DNA from: an uncultured Oscillospiraceae bacterium
GTDB lineage: Bacteria > Bacillota > Clostridia > Oscillospirales > Oscillospiraceae
Reading direction: 5' to 3'
DNA: 53,323 nt
Assembly: GCA_947628315.1 (NCBI GenBank)
Contig: CANQZJ010000007.1
Coordinates: 1 to 53,323, forward strand
Shown here: one piece after another, positions 22,226-30,655 of the stretch
Layout: every line of letters begins with the position of its first letter
How positions within the stretch are numbered: the first letter of the stretch is position 1
The notes under the pieces: model-generated
The model's input: the letters and a program-made list of their open reading frames with translations, nothing else
Told to the model about the DNA's origin: nothing
Databases searched by the model: none
Translations under genes and position numbers: made by a program

Positions 22226-25200
22226 ATGATTGATTTTTTAATGATTTCAACCCGTAGCACAAAGCGTGGAATAATTGAAATCTATCCAAAATTTATAATT
22301 AAAAAAAGTACCGATTTAATGATACGAGGCGGAGATTTTTATGCCATTTGGATTGAGGATCGGGGTTTATGGTCTACCGACGAACAAGATGCTTTGCAAC
22401 TCATAGATCGAGAATTGGATAAATATGTGGAAGAAAATTATCAACATTTTGATTCTCAAATAAGAGTTCTACATATGTGGGATGCTGAATCCGGTATGAT
22501 TGATAATTGGCATAAGTATTGTCAGCGACAAATGCGAGATTCGTTTCATATGTTGGATGAAAAACTTATATTTTCCGATACCAAAACCAAAAAGAATGAT
22601 TATGCCAGTAAGAGACTTAATTATCCTCTTAAAGAAGGAAAACATGACGCATATGATAAAATGATGTCGGTTTTATATTCTGATAAAGAACGCCATAAGA
22701 TCGAATGGGCCATTGGCGCGGTGATTACTGGAGAATCAAAAAAAATACAAAAATTTATGGTTTTTTATGGCGAACCAAAATCCGGAAAATCGACAGTTCT
22801 AAACATCATTCAACAATTATTTGAAGGGTATTGCACGGCATTTGATGCTAAGGCGTTGGGTTCGTCTGGAAATTCATTTGCATTGGAAGCGTTTAAGGGT
22901 AATCCTTTGGTGGCTATACAGCATGATGGTGATTTATCCAAAATAGAGGATAATACTCGTTTAAATAGTCTTGTTTCGCATGAATTAATGACAGTAAATG
23001 AAAAATTTAAAAGCACTTATACGAATCGATTTAAATGTTTTCTTTTTATAGGAACAAATAAACCTGTTAAAATAACAGATGCTAAATCTGGATTGATTCG
23101 AAGGTTGATTGATGTTTCTCCAACAGGAAATAGGCTTAATGAAAAAGAATATAATATTGCAAAAAAGCAAATAGGATTTGAACTAGGCGCTATTGCTTAT
23201 CATTGCCGTAATGTGTATTTAAATGATCCTGATGCTTATAACGGATATATTCCTATTTCTATGTTGGGGGCATCAAACGATTTTTATAATTTTGTCGTTG
23301 ATTCATATCATATATTTAAACGAGAAGACGGAACAACATTAAAATCAGCTTGGGAGATGTATAAAACCTATTGTGAAGATGCAAAAGTAGGATATCCATT
23401 TTCCTTTCGAGTTTTTAAAGAAGAACTAAAAAATTACTTTCGGGATTATAAAGAGCGGTTCAATTTAGAAGATGGTTCTAGAGTGCGTAGTTATTATGCT
23501 GGATTTAGAACAGAAAAATTTCAAAATCAAATAATTGATGTGCCGAAAGAAAATGAGCAATTTTCACTTATTAAATTCAATTCAAAAGAACCAATATTTG
23601 ATAAAGAATGTGCAGATTGTTATGCTCAATATGCTTCAAATGACGGAATTCCAATAAAAAAATGGGACGAAGTAACTACTAAATTAGCAGACCTTGATAC
23701 CACTAAACTTCATTATGTAAAAGTTCCAAATAACCATATTGTAATTGATTTTGATATTTCAGACGATAATGGTAACAAATTATTCGAACGAAATAATGAG
23801 GAAGCAAGCAAATGGCCGCCAACATATGCAGAGCTTAGTAAAAGTGGAAAAGGCATTCATTTACATTATATTTACACCGGAGATGTAACTAAATTAAGTA
23901 GAATATTTAACGAACAAATTGAAGTTAAAATTTTTAATGGAAAAAGTTCATTAAGAAGAAAATTCACAAAATGTAATGGATTGCCTATAGCGACAATTAA
24001 CTCTGGTTTGCCAATGAAAGGAGACAAAAACAAAGTGATTAATTTTGAAGGGTTCAGAAATGAAAAAAGTCTAAGAACTTTTATTAAACGAAACCTTAAT
24101 AAAGAGTATCATGCTTCAACAAAACCAAGTATTGATTATATTTATAAAGGATTAGAAGAAGCCTATGAGAGCGATTTAAATTATGATGTTACTGATATGC
24201 GAAATGCCGTTTTAGCTTTTGCAGCGAGTAGTACACATCAGGCTGATTATTGTATCAAACTCGTGAACAAAATGCAATTTAAATCGATGGATCATTCTAT
24301 TAGTATAGAAAACGAAGATGCAAAATTGATATTTTTTGATGTCGAAGTATTTCCAAATCTATTCCTTGTCAATTGGAAAATTGAAGGGGAAGGAAAACCA
24401 GTTGTTCGAATGATCAATCCCACGCCAGAAGAAATTGAAGACTTAATGAGATTTCGTCTCGTCGGATTTAATTGTAGAAGATATGATAACCATATTTTGT
24501 ATGCACGACTTATGGGATATACAAATGAACAATTATATAATCTTTCCCAGAAAATTATTAACGGAAGCGCTAATTGCTTTTTTGGAGAGGCATATAATGT
24601 TTCTTATACAGATGTCTACGACTTTTCAAGCGAGAAAAAATCATTGAAAAAATTTGAAATTGAATTAGGTATTCACCATCAGGAGCTTGGTTTACCGTGG
24701 GATCAACCGGTACCCGAAGAGATGTGGACAAAAGTTGCGGAATATTGCGACAACGATGTTTTAGCAACTGAAGCTGTGTTTAATGCCAGAAAAGCCGATT
24801 TTACAGCAAGACAAATTCTGGCCGATGTAGCCGGCATGACAGTGAATGACACGACAAACTCTTTGACCACTAAAATTATATTTGGAGGAAACCGCAAGCC
24901 GCAAGGACAATTTAACTATCGGAATTTGGGAGGAAATGAAGATATTTCCAAAATCGAAGAGCTTTTTCATTCTGAACTGGCGCTTAACGAATATACCATA
25001 TTTGATAAAGATGGAAAACCGATATTTCCGGGATACAAATATGAAAACGGAGTGTCTACATATCGCGGTGAAGAAGTTGGAGAAGGGGGTTATGTCTATG
25101 CCGAACCTGGTATGTACGGAAATGTAGCACTACTAGATATTGCATCCATGCATCCGAGTAGCATTGTTGCTGAAAATCTGTTTGGAGATGAATACACACA

Positions 25201-26263
25201 GAGATTTAAAGAGATCCTCGATGCTCGAATTGCAATTAAACATAAGGATTTTGAAACGGCTAAAAAAATGCTGGGTGGGAAATTGGCAAAATACTTGACT
25301 GATGAAAATGCAGCAGCAGATTTGGCTCAGGCTTTAAAAATTGCTATCAATTCTGTATATGGATTGACATCAGCAAACTTTGAAAATCCATTCCGAGATA
25401 ACCGTAACAAAGATAATATTGTTGCAAAACGAGGCGCTCTGTTCATGATCAACCTTAAACACGAGGTTCAGGAACGGGGCTTTATTGTTGCCCATATTAA
25501 AACGGACTCAATTAAGATCCCCGAAGCTACTCCTGAAATTATTCAGTTTATAACGGATTACGGAAAAGAGTACGGATATAATTTCGAGCATGAGGCTACT
25601 TATGACCGTATGTGTTTAGTTAATGACGCTGTTTATATTGCCAAGTATAAGGACGGGAAACACGCTGGCGAATGGACCGCTACCGGAACACAGTTCCAAG
25701 TTCCGTATGTCTTCAAGAAGCTTTTCAGTAAAGAAAAAATAAATTTTGAGGACATGTGCGAAACAAAATCAGTTAGTAGCGCTTTATATTTGGATATGAA
25801 TGAGGGTTTACCGGAAAACGAGCATAATTATCGATTCGTCGGAAAAGTTGGTCAATTCTGTCCGATTAAATCCGGTAAAAATGGCGGTATTCTTCTTCGA
25901 GAAACAAAAAGCAAAACAGGAGAAAAAGGATATGCGGCTGCTACCGGTTCAAAGGGTTATAGATGGCTTGAATCGGAAATGATTAAAGAACTTGGGAAGC
26001 AAAAAGATATTGATCGATCCTATTACGATAAGATGGTGGACGACGCTGTTAATGCCATTTCTAAATATGGAGATTTTGAGTGGTTTGTTTCAAATGATCC
26101 TTATATTTTAAAAAAAAGCGATGTCCCTCCATGGTTAATGCCTTGCGGAGATAAAAAGATAAAGAATTGTTATGAATGCCCAGATTTTCATAACGATCAA
26201 TTTCATCTGGATTGTAACAAAGGATATGATATATCGGATATCATTATTAATAATGATCAATAA
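22226..26263 (+). CDS. SF3 helicase - primase-like - family B DNA polymerase fusion
   Basis: A 1345-residue replication protein. Residues about 125-340: SF3/D5-like helicase with Walker A (GEPKSGKST, about 181), a Walker B-like stretch (PLVAIQHDGDL), motif C (FLFIGTNKP) and an arginine-finger segment (GLIRRLIDVSPTGNR). Residues about 470-620: primase-polymerase-like module with VIDFDISDD (DxD, about 504), SGKGIHLHY (about 538) and EVKIFNG. Residues about 700-1345: family B polymerase with exonuclease motifs (FFDVEVF; FNCRRYDNH; YCDNDV), motif A (LLDIASMHPSSI), motif B (KIAINSVYG) and motif C (HIKTDS, where the usual first Asp is Lys but the metal-binding Asp is kept). Start ATG 22226; ATG 22221 is out of frame. 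It would unwind, prime and copy the phage genome alone or with the SSB and SF2 helicase downstream. Confidence 0.9.
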   Translation: MIDFLMISTRSTKRGIIEIYPKFIIKKSTDLMIRGGDFYAIWIEDRGLWSTDEQDALQLIDRELDKYVEENYQHFDSQIRVLHMWDAESGMIDNWHKYCQRQMRDSFHMLDEKLIFSDTKTKKNDYASKRLNYPLKEGKHDAYDKMMSVLYSDKERHKIEWAIGAVITGESKKIQKFMVFYGEPKSGKSTVLNIIQQLFEGYCTAFDAKALGSSGNSFALEAFKGNPLVAIQHDGDLSKIEDNTRLNSLVSHELMTVNEKFKSTYTNRFKCFLFIGTNKPVKITDAKSGLIRRLIDVSPTGNRLNEKEYNIAKKQIGFELGAIAYHCRNVYLNDPDAYNGYIPISMLGASNDFYNFVVDSYHIFKREDGTTLKSAWEMYKTYCEDAKVGYPFSFRVFKEELKNYFRDYKERFNLEDGSRVRSYYAGFRTEKFQNQIIDVPKENEQFSLIKFNSKEPIFDKECADCYAQYASNDGIPIKKWDEVTTKLADLDTTKLHYVKVPNNHIVIDFDISDDNGNKLFERNNEEASKWPPTYAELSKSGKGIHLHYIYTGDVTKLSRIFNEQIEVKIFNGKSSLRRKFTKCNGLPIATINSGLPMKGDKNKVINFEGFRNEKSLRTFIKRNLNKEYHASTKPSIDYIYKGLEEAYESDLNYDVTDMRNAVLAFAASSTHQADYCIKLVNKMQFKSMDHSISIENEDAKLIFFDVEVFPNLFLVNWKIEGEGKPVVRMINPTPEEIEDLMRFRLVGFNCRRYDNHILYARLMGYTNEQLYNLSQKIINGSANCFFGEAYNVSYTDVYDFSSEKKSLKKFEIELGIHHQELGLPWDQPVPEEMWTKVAEYCDNDVLATEAVFNARKADFTARQILADVAGMTVNDTTNSLTTKIIFGGNRKPQGQFNYRNLGGNEDISKIEELFHSELALNEYTIFDKDGKPIFPGYKYENGVSTYRGEEVGEGGYVYAEPGMYGNVALLDIASMHPSSIVAENLFGDEYTQRFKEILDARIAIKHKDFETAKKMLGGKLAKYLTDENAAADLAQALKIAINSVYGLTSANFENPFRDNRNKDNIVAKRGALFMINLKHEVQERGFIVAHIKTDSIKIPEATPEIIQFITDYGKEYGYNFEHEATYDRMCLVNDAVYIAKYKDGKHAGEWTATGTQFQVPYVFKKLFSKEKINFEDMCETKSVSSALYLDMNEGLPENEHNYRFVGKVGQFCPIKSGKNGGILLRETKSKTGEKGYAAATGSKGYRWLESEMIKELGKQKDIDRSYYDKMVDDAVNAISKYGDFEWFVSNDPYILKKSDVPPWLMPCGDKKIKNCYECPDFHNDQFHLDCNKGYDISDIIINNDQ

Positions 26264-26284
26264 AACAGCAAAGGAGAATTAATT

Positions 26285-26494
26285 ATGGCTAACTACAAAG
26301 CATGTCCATTACTTTTACAAAGTGATACGAATCCATCTCTTATGATGGAAGGCGAAAAACACACGCGTACATATTTTTTAAGATGTCTTGGAGACGAGTG
26401 TGTTGCATATAAAGATGGACTATGTATGCGGTTTGATTCGATCGCCACTAAAAAAGATGAAAACGCGGCGGAAAATACAATTTCATATTTTTGA
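26285..26494 (+). CDS. Cys-rich small protein (69 aa), possibly frameshifted
   Basis: ATG 26285 after AAAGGAGA. Four cysteines in the pattern ACPLLLQSD...RCLGDECVAYKDGLCMRF suggest a small zinc or Fe-S binding fold seen in clostridial phage replication cassettes. After the stop, the +1 frame stays open to 26567 and encodes a plausible helical end ([19 protein letters not shown]), so the native protein may be longer, with the shift at the A-run near 26452. Confidence 0.6.
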   Translation: MANYKACPLLLQSDTNPSLMMEGEKHTRTYFLRCLGDECVAYKDGLCMRFDSIATKKDENAAENTISYF

Positions 26495-26569
26495 TTTTTA
26501 TAAAGATGATATTCATGCCTTGAAACAGCTTGAAGAATCCATGAGAAAATTTACAAAGGAGAAGTAATT

Positions 26570-27055
26570 ATGGCTTATAAAAATGTTGATAACATCATTA
26601 TTGAAAATGCTAAAATTATGTTTCGAAATTTTTCCGGTAAGGAATCTAAATATAATCGAGCAGGGGTTCGAAACTTCTGTGTTGTGATTGAAGATTCCGA
26701 TCAAGCACAAAAACTTGCAGAGGACGGGTGGAATGTTCGAATTCTTACGCCAAGAGAAGAAGGAGATGAGCCGCGTTATTATATTCAGGTTGCGGTAAGT
26801 TTTGAGAATATTCCTCCTAAAATCTTTATGATTACAAGACGAGCAAAAACTCCTCTAGATGAAGAGTCTATTGATGCTCTTGATTATGCGGAGATTCGTA
26901 ATGTAGATTTGACAGTCCGTCCCTATTGTTGGGAAGTAAATGGAAAAGAAGGAATTAAAGCATATTTAAGAACAATGTATGTCACAATTGAAGAGGACGA
27001 ATTTGCAGATAAATATGCTGAAAAAGAAGGTCCAGATGAAATTCTTGGAAAATAA
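26570..27055 (+). CDS. putative single-stranded DNA-binding protein
   Basis: A 161-residue protein after [68 protein letters not shown], then [20 protein letters not shown] and [20 protein letters not shown] with an acidic tail ([20 protein letters not shown]) form the pattern of phage SSB-like OB-fold proteins ('NARIxFRNFSG...G.RNF.V...DGWNVK'), which lie next to polymerase genes. The acidic C-terminus could bind partners as in other SSBs. It would protect single strands for the polymerase fusion. Confidence 0.72.
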   Translation: MAYKNVDNIIIENAKIMFRNFSGKESKYNRAGVRNFCVVIEDSDQAQKLAEDGWNVRILTPREEGDEPRYYIQVAVSFENIPPKIFMITRRAKTPLDEESIDALDYAEIRNVDLTVRPYCWEVNGKEGIKAYLRTMYVTIEEDEFADKYAEKEGPDEILGK

Positions 27056-27181
27056 AATATTATGGTGCCTACTTAGTACATGTTAGGTTAAATGTCCAGT
27101 AAGGTCCCGATTGTGTGTGCACGCGCATGACGGTAAGAGGAAACAGCCATATATTTTTATCACCGAAAGGAGAAAGAGCAA
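27056..27181 (+). other. intergenic region with possible structured RNA
   Basis: A 126-base gap in an otherwise tight replication operon. It contains GC-rich patches unlike the rest: a hairpin TGTGTG - TGCA - CGCGCA (27111-27126) and CCTA/TAGG and ACAT/ATGT pairings around 27068-27100. The end (TTTTTATCACCGAAAGGAG) resembles the leader before 14752. No tRNA features. Could be an RNA processing or regulatory element. Confidence 0.3.
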
Positions 27182-27349
27182 ATGAGTTATACGGAATATC
27201 AAATTTTACAAGAACGATTCAGTAAGAAACTAAAAAACAAATTTCCTACAAACAAAGAAGAATCTTATAACAAAGGTATTCTTGCATGTAAATCCATTTT
27301 AAAAGAGATTTATGAAAGTCAATTTCCGAAAGCTGAGAAAGGAAAATAA
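27182..27349 (+). CDS. small helical protein (55 aa)
   Basis: ATG 27182 after GAAAGGAG. MSYTEYQILQERFSKKLKNK, then NKEESYNKGILACKSILKEI and a basic end; wholly helical and positively charged. Resembles small DNA-associated phage proteins with the 'SYNxGILACKSILKEI' motif. Function unknown. Confidence 0.58.
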   Translation: MSYTEYQILQERFSKKLKNKFPTNKEESYNKGILACKSILKEIYESQFPKAEKGK

Positions 27350-27350
27350 A

Positions 27351-27566
27351 ATGAATAGAGAAAAGCTTATAAAAATTGTAAAGGCTCTTGGACAAGAAGT
27401 TATAGATAGAGCAGAGGACCTTGTTGGAGAAGGAAATCTTATTACAGATTTGGATATTTGGCTTAAATGTTATACCGATTTTGAATCCATTCCGAGAATA
27501 GAAGTTACAAGGTCTCACGCATCTAAAAGAATATATGAAATTGTAATCGGAGGCGACGATATATAA
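27351..27566 (+). CDS. small protein of unknown function (71 aa)
   Basis: ATG 27351 preceded by GAAAGGAA. NREKLIKIVKALGQEVIDRA, EDLVGEGNLITDLDIWLKCY, then EVTRSHASKRIYEIVIGGDD. The 'IxVxxxxxSxxxY' end is beta-type. Lies one base before the helicase ATG, so probably coupled with it. Recurrent in clostridial phages, unnamed. Confidence 0.6.
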   Translation: MNREKLIKIVKALGQEVIDRAEDLVGEGNLITDLDIWLKCYTDFESIPRIEVTRSHASKRIYEIVIGGDDI

Positions 27567-28805
27567 ATGGCAGGAATAAATTTGTACGATTATCAATTAG
27601 ACGCCGTTAAAAAAATGAAAAACGGCTGCATTCTTTGCGGAGGTGTTGGAAGCGGGAAGTCCAGAACTGCTCTTGCTTACTATTACTTCTGTGAAGGGGG
27701 CGAGATTGGTACGGACGATTATATTCCAATGAATGATCCTCCAAAAGACCTATACATAATTACCACGGCAAGAAAACGCGATGATAAAGAATGGGAGGCA
27801 GAAATGTCTCCCTTTCTCATTTCTACAAATCCTGAGGTGAATTTATATTCTAACAAAGTAGTAATTGACTCATGGAATAGAATTCAACACTACAAGAATA
27901 TATATGGCGCTTTTTTTATATTTGACGAGCAACGCGTTATAGGTTCAGGAGCATGGGTAAAAGCATTCTTAAATATAGCTAGAAAAAACAAATGGATTCT
28001 TTTATCCGCTACTCCTGGTGATACTTGGCAAGATTATATTCCCGTATTTGTAGCGAATGGTTTTTATCGTAATCGGACGGAGTTCAAAAGAGAACATATT
28101 GTTTATAATCCGATGACAAATTTCCCTAAGATCGATCGTTATATTGGTACTGGAAAATTAATCCGGTATAGAAATGCTATATTGATCAATATGGATTTTG
28201 AGAGAAAGACCGTACCGCATCATGAAAATATATATGTCAAATATGATATTTCCATGTATAAAGACGCCTCAAGATTAAGATGGGATCCGTTCAAAAATGA
28301 GCCAATTGCAAACGCTTCAGGGCTTTGTTATGTATGGAGAAAAATCGTTAATACTGATGAATCTCGGCAGGTTGCATTGATGGAGATAGTTGAAAAACAT
28401 CCAAGGGCTATTATATTTTACAATTTTGATTATGAGTTGGAGCTTTTAAAAAGTCTATTCCAAACTTATGCAGATGATAAAAATTTTGAAATTGCAGAAT
28501 GGAACGGGCATAAGCATCAACCGGTTCCGGAATCAAAAAGCTGGATTTATCTTGTTCAGTATAATGCCGGAGCTGAAGGGTGGAATTGCATTAAAACAGA
28601 CACCATCATATTCTATTCACAGAACTACTCTTATCGAATTATGCAGCAAGCGGCAGGCCGTATAGACAGATTAAATACTTCATACACAGATTTATATTTT
28701 TATCATTTGAAATCTCATTCTGGGATTGACTTAGCCATTGATAGGGCTCTTCGTGAAAAACGAAACTTTAATGAAGCTAAGTATGTTAAGGGGTGGATAA
28801 AATGA
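27567..28805 (+). CDS. SF2 (SNF2/DEAD-like) DNA helicase
   Basis: A 412-residue protein. YDYQLDAVKKMKN (Q-like motif), Walker A GGVGSGKS (residues 25-32), motif Ia (YIITTARKRDDKEW), motif II FDEQRVIG (DEQR instead of the usual DEAH/DExD) at about residue 120, motif III LLSATPGDTW, motif V NAGAEGWNC and motif VI QAAGRIDR (about 360). This is a complete compact two-lobed motor. In phages such helicases remodel forks or annealing intermediates and lie downstream of the polymerase, as here. The stop overlaps the start region of the next gene. Confidence 0.9.
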   Translation: MAGINLYDYQLDAVKKMKNGCILCGGVGSGKSRTALAYYYFCEGGEIGTDDYIPMNDPPKDLYIITTARKRDDKEWEAEMSPFLISTNPEVNLYSNKVVIDSWNRIQHYKNIYGAFFIFDEQRVIGSGAWVKAFLNIARKNKWILLSATPGDTWQDYIPVFVANGFYRNRTEFKREHIVYNPMTNFPKIDRYIGTGKLIRYRNAILINMDFERKTVPHHENIYVKYDISMYKDASRLRWDPFKNEPIANASGLCYVWRKIVNTDESRQVALMEIVEKHPRAIIFYNFDYELELLKSLFQTYADDKNFEIAEWNGHKHQPVPESKSWIYLVQYNAGAEGWNCIKTDTIIFYSQNYSYRIMQQAAGRIDRLNTSYTDLYFYHLKSHSGIDLAIDRALREKRNFNEAKYVKGWIK

Positions 28806-29290
28806 AAAAGTTTATGGTTGGCGATTATATTATATGTAATATAACTGGAATTTCTGGTATATGCATACGATTTTTTCAACCAACCGCACAGCAAGAGCAG
28901 GCAATGGTTTTGACAATAGATGGGAGGTTGTATCACGCTCCGGTTTCTGAGTGGAGTTTGATAAATTGTGGCGTTTCAGGATTTAATTATGACGTTGTAA
29001 TTAAAGCAACAGAAGATCATATTAGATCGGTACTTAATGCTTACGGAGAGTATTTAGTTACATTTGGATACTGGTATATGAAAGGAGAGCAATTTTCTGT
29101 GAAAAAAGAAATAGGAGAACCATATGCAACCCGTATTCGGTATGCTCTTGGTAATGCATATCATGACGCTTATTGTCCACGATGTAACGCGTTTCTGTAT
29201 CCGGAACCAATGATTGAAGAACAGAAAAATCAATATTGCAAATATTGTGGGCAAAAAATTGAATTTGAAAAAGGAGACAAAAATGATTAA
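28802..29290 (+). CDS. protein with C-terminal zinc ribbon (162 aa)
   Basis: ATG 28802 follows AAGGGG (GTG 28793 possible). The N-terminus (FMVGDYIICNITGISGICIR) is an SH3-like barrel; the middle (GEYLVTFGYWYMKGEQFSVK, KEIGEPYATRIRYALGNAYH) is mixed; the end (YCPRCNAFLYPEPMIEEQKN, QYCKYCGQKIE) is a zinc ribbon with two CxxC pairs. Possibly nucleic-acid binding. Overlaps both neighbours, so part of the helicase operon. Confidence 0.62.
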   Translation: MKKFMVGDYIICNITGISGICIRFFQPTAQQEQAMVLTIDGRLYHAPVSEWSLINCGVSGFNYDVVIKATEDHIRSVLNAYGEYLVTFGYWYMKGEQFSVKKEIGEPYATRIRYALGNAYHDAYCPRCNAFLYPEPMIEEQKNQYCKYCGQKIEFEKGDKND

Positions 29291-29891
29291 GATTGAAAAC
29301 TTCATAATCGAAGATGATACCGAGGAAGTCTTGATTCATTCTAAACGCCGTAGAATGATTATTATTTATGTGGATATTACAGCCCCTCTCTACTGGTGGA
29401 AAGAATTTGATGCCAATAATATCGGAACGGCTGCCAATTCCTGCTTCACGACGCAAAAGATTTATGAAAAAGAATTTACTTTTGATGACTTTTCACATGA
29501 ACATTTAGACGATATTTTTGATTATGAACCAGAGGTAAGAGACATGGCACCAATTGTTGAATTTGAAACGCGAACTGATAGCATAACTAATTATGTTCTC
29601 GGTCCTGATGATATTTTAAGTTTGACTATTAAAATGCTGAATAGGTGCAGAGAACTTTATCTTCAAACAAATGATAAAAAATATTGGTGGCAGATGATAC
29701 AGCTTCTACCCTCTTCTTATAATCAACGGCGAACTATCATGACAAATTATGAAATTTTGTCAAATGTTTACCAACATAGACACGATCATAAGCTTGATGA
29801 ATGGCGCGATCTATGTAAATGGATAGAAACCCTTCCACACAGTAAAATTATAACTTATAACATTATTAAGGAGGACAACAAAAATGCTTAA
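29283..29891 (+). CDS. ThyX-like protein with altered catalytic motif
   Basis: A 202-residue protein, ATG 29283 after AAAAGGAG. The segment APLYWWKEFDANNIGTAANS (about 34-53) stands where ThyX has its 'RHR' substrate/flavin motif; QLLPSSYNQRRTIMTNYEIL and SNVYQHRHDHKLDEWRDLCK, WIETLP match the C-terminal helical arrangement of flavin-dependent thymidylate synthases ('...NxRsL.nfl.lR....AQwEIR'). The canonical RHRxxS is absent, so it may be inactive as thymidylate synthase or act on another nucleotide. Family widespread in clostridial phages. Assignment is by pattern and gene context, moderately sure. Confidence 0.5.
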   Translation: MIKIENFIIEDDTEEVLIHSKRRRMIIIYVDITAPLYWWKEFDANNIGTAANSCFTTQKIYEKEFTFDDFSHEHLDDIFDYEPEVRDMAPIVEFETRTDSITNYVLGPDDILSLTIKMLNRCRELYLQTNDKKYWWQMIQLLPSSYNQRRTIMTNYEILSNVYQHRHDHKLDEWRDLCKWIETLPHSKIITYNIIKEDNKNA

Positions 29892-30219
29892 CATTGGTCA
29901 ATCCGTCTACACTGTCTGCAAGCTTTATAAAACTAAGGACAAGTTCATTATCTACACCTCTAAAAAGGATATTGTAGGTATTAACTTGGACAACAACGGA
30001 ACGGTTGTTTACACCGCAGGTAAATATCGTGAACTTCATTTTATTGAAGTTGGCGACGGTACATATCAATCTGTTAAAGGAAAACGAACAAAATCTGTAT
30101 ATTTGACTAAGCAGGAGGCAGATGTTGAAAGAAAAACTCGTTGGGAAAATGAAAAAAATATAATTTCTGCAAAAAATGGAGGCAACGATGATGTGGAGCA
30201 AAAAAACAATAAAGAATAA
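29884..30219 (+). CDS. conserved small phage protein (111 aa)
   Basis: ATG 29884 after AAGGAGGA, overlapping the previous stop. MLNIGQSVYTVCKLYKTKDK, then VYTAGKYRELHFIEVGDGTY are SH3-like beta strands; a basic helical tail (YLTKQEADVERKTRWENEKN) follows. Similar N-terminal barrels occur in other small phage proteins here (28802). The C-terminal codons contain the start of the next ORF. Confidence 0.6.
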   Translation: MLNIGQSVYTVCKLYKTKDKFIIYTSKKDIVGINLDNNGTVVYTAGKYRELHFIEVGDGTYQSVKGKRTKSVYLTKQEADVERKTRWENEKNIISAKNGGNDDVEQKNNKE

Positions 30220-30352
30220 AATAGTTGCAATATTACTAATAGTTTGTGGGTTAGTTCCGGCTTTTATTGATAAAGATATTACTGCTGAAATTATGATGCT
30301 CCTTTTTGCCATTCCGCTTTTCTTTGCAAAGGATAATTGGATTATGATGTAA
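30188..30352 (+). CDS. small two-helix membrane protein (54 aa)
   Basis: ATG 30188 (or 30191) after TGGAGG, overlapping the previous gene in another frame. MMWSKKTIKNKIVAILLIVC, GLVPAFIDKDITAEIMMLLF, then AIPLFFAKDNWIMM: a basic start and two hydrophobic segments. This 'MWSKKTIKNKI' type of small membrane protein is frequent at the end of phage replication operons. A terminator follows. Confidence 0.6.
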   Translation: MMWSKKTIKNKIVAILLIVCGLVPAFIDKDITAEIMMLLFAIPLFFAKDNWIMM

Positions 30353-30362
30353 AAGAAGAATA

Positions 30363-30397
30363 GGAGAGATTTAAATAAAACAATCTCTCCTATTTTT
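30363..30397 (+). terminator. rho-independent terminator of the replication operon
   Basis: GGAGAGATT - ten bases - AATCTCTCC (9 pairs) followed by TATTTTT. Confidence 0.88.
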
Positions 30398-30574
30398 GGC
30401 CAAAAGCCCGGTTTTTGCCCACTTATATTTTTAAAAGTGGGCACATAAAGTCTAGTGTTTATGCGGTTTTATAGCTTTAAAGCCCACTTTCCCACTTTTA
30501 TATCTAATTTAATAAAAAGAATTTTAATTATTAAAAATAAAGTTAGCAATTAAAACCGGGCTTTTGACCAAAAA
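30393..30574. repeat. long inverted repeat with nested hairpin and AT-rich core; no gene
   Basis: Arms at 30393-30415 and 30552-30574 are complementary at 22 of 23 positions (TTTTTGGC, CAAAAGCCCGG, TTTT). Inside lies a hairpin GCCCACTT / AAGTGGGC (30417-30424 and 30435-30442) and two further CCCACTT repeats near 30483 and 30490, then a very AT-rich run (30495-30550). Iteron-like repeats, dyad and AT-rich core fit a replication origin; an operator region or a mobile-element remnant are alternatives. Confidence 0.65.
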
Positions 30575-30579
30575 TAAAA

Positions 30580-30608
30580 TTGTATTTAAATTAATAATGT
30601 GCTATACT
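30580..30608 (+). promoter_or_regulatory. sigma-70-type promoter of the PASTA gene
   Basis: TTGTAT (30580-30585), 17-base spacer, TATACT (30603-30608), 48 bases before the ATG at 30656. It gives the next two genes their own host-read promoter, typical of a prophage-expressed cassette. Confidence 0.7.
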
Positions 30609-30655
30609 TATTTAAAACAATGGTGGTTCTAGTTTTGATGAAAGGATATTTACTT

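Noticed and set aside
27060..27150. tRNA gene
   Set aside because: No T-loop consensus and no acceptor pairing.
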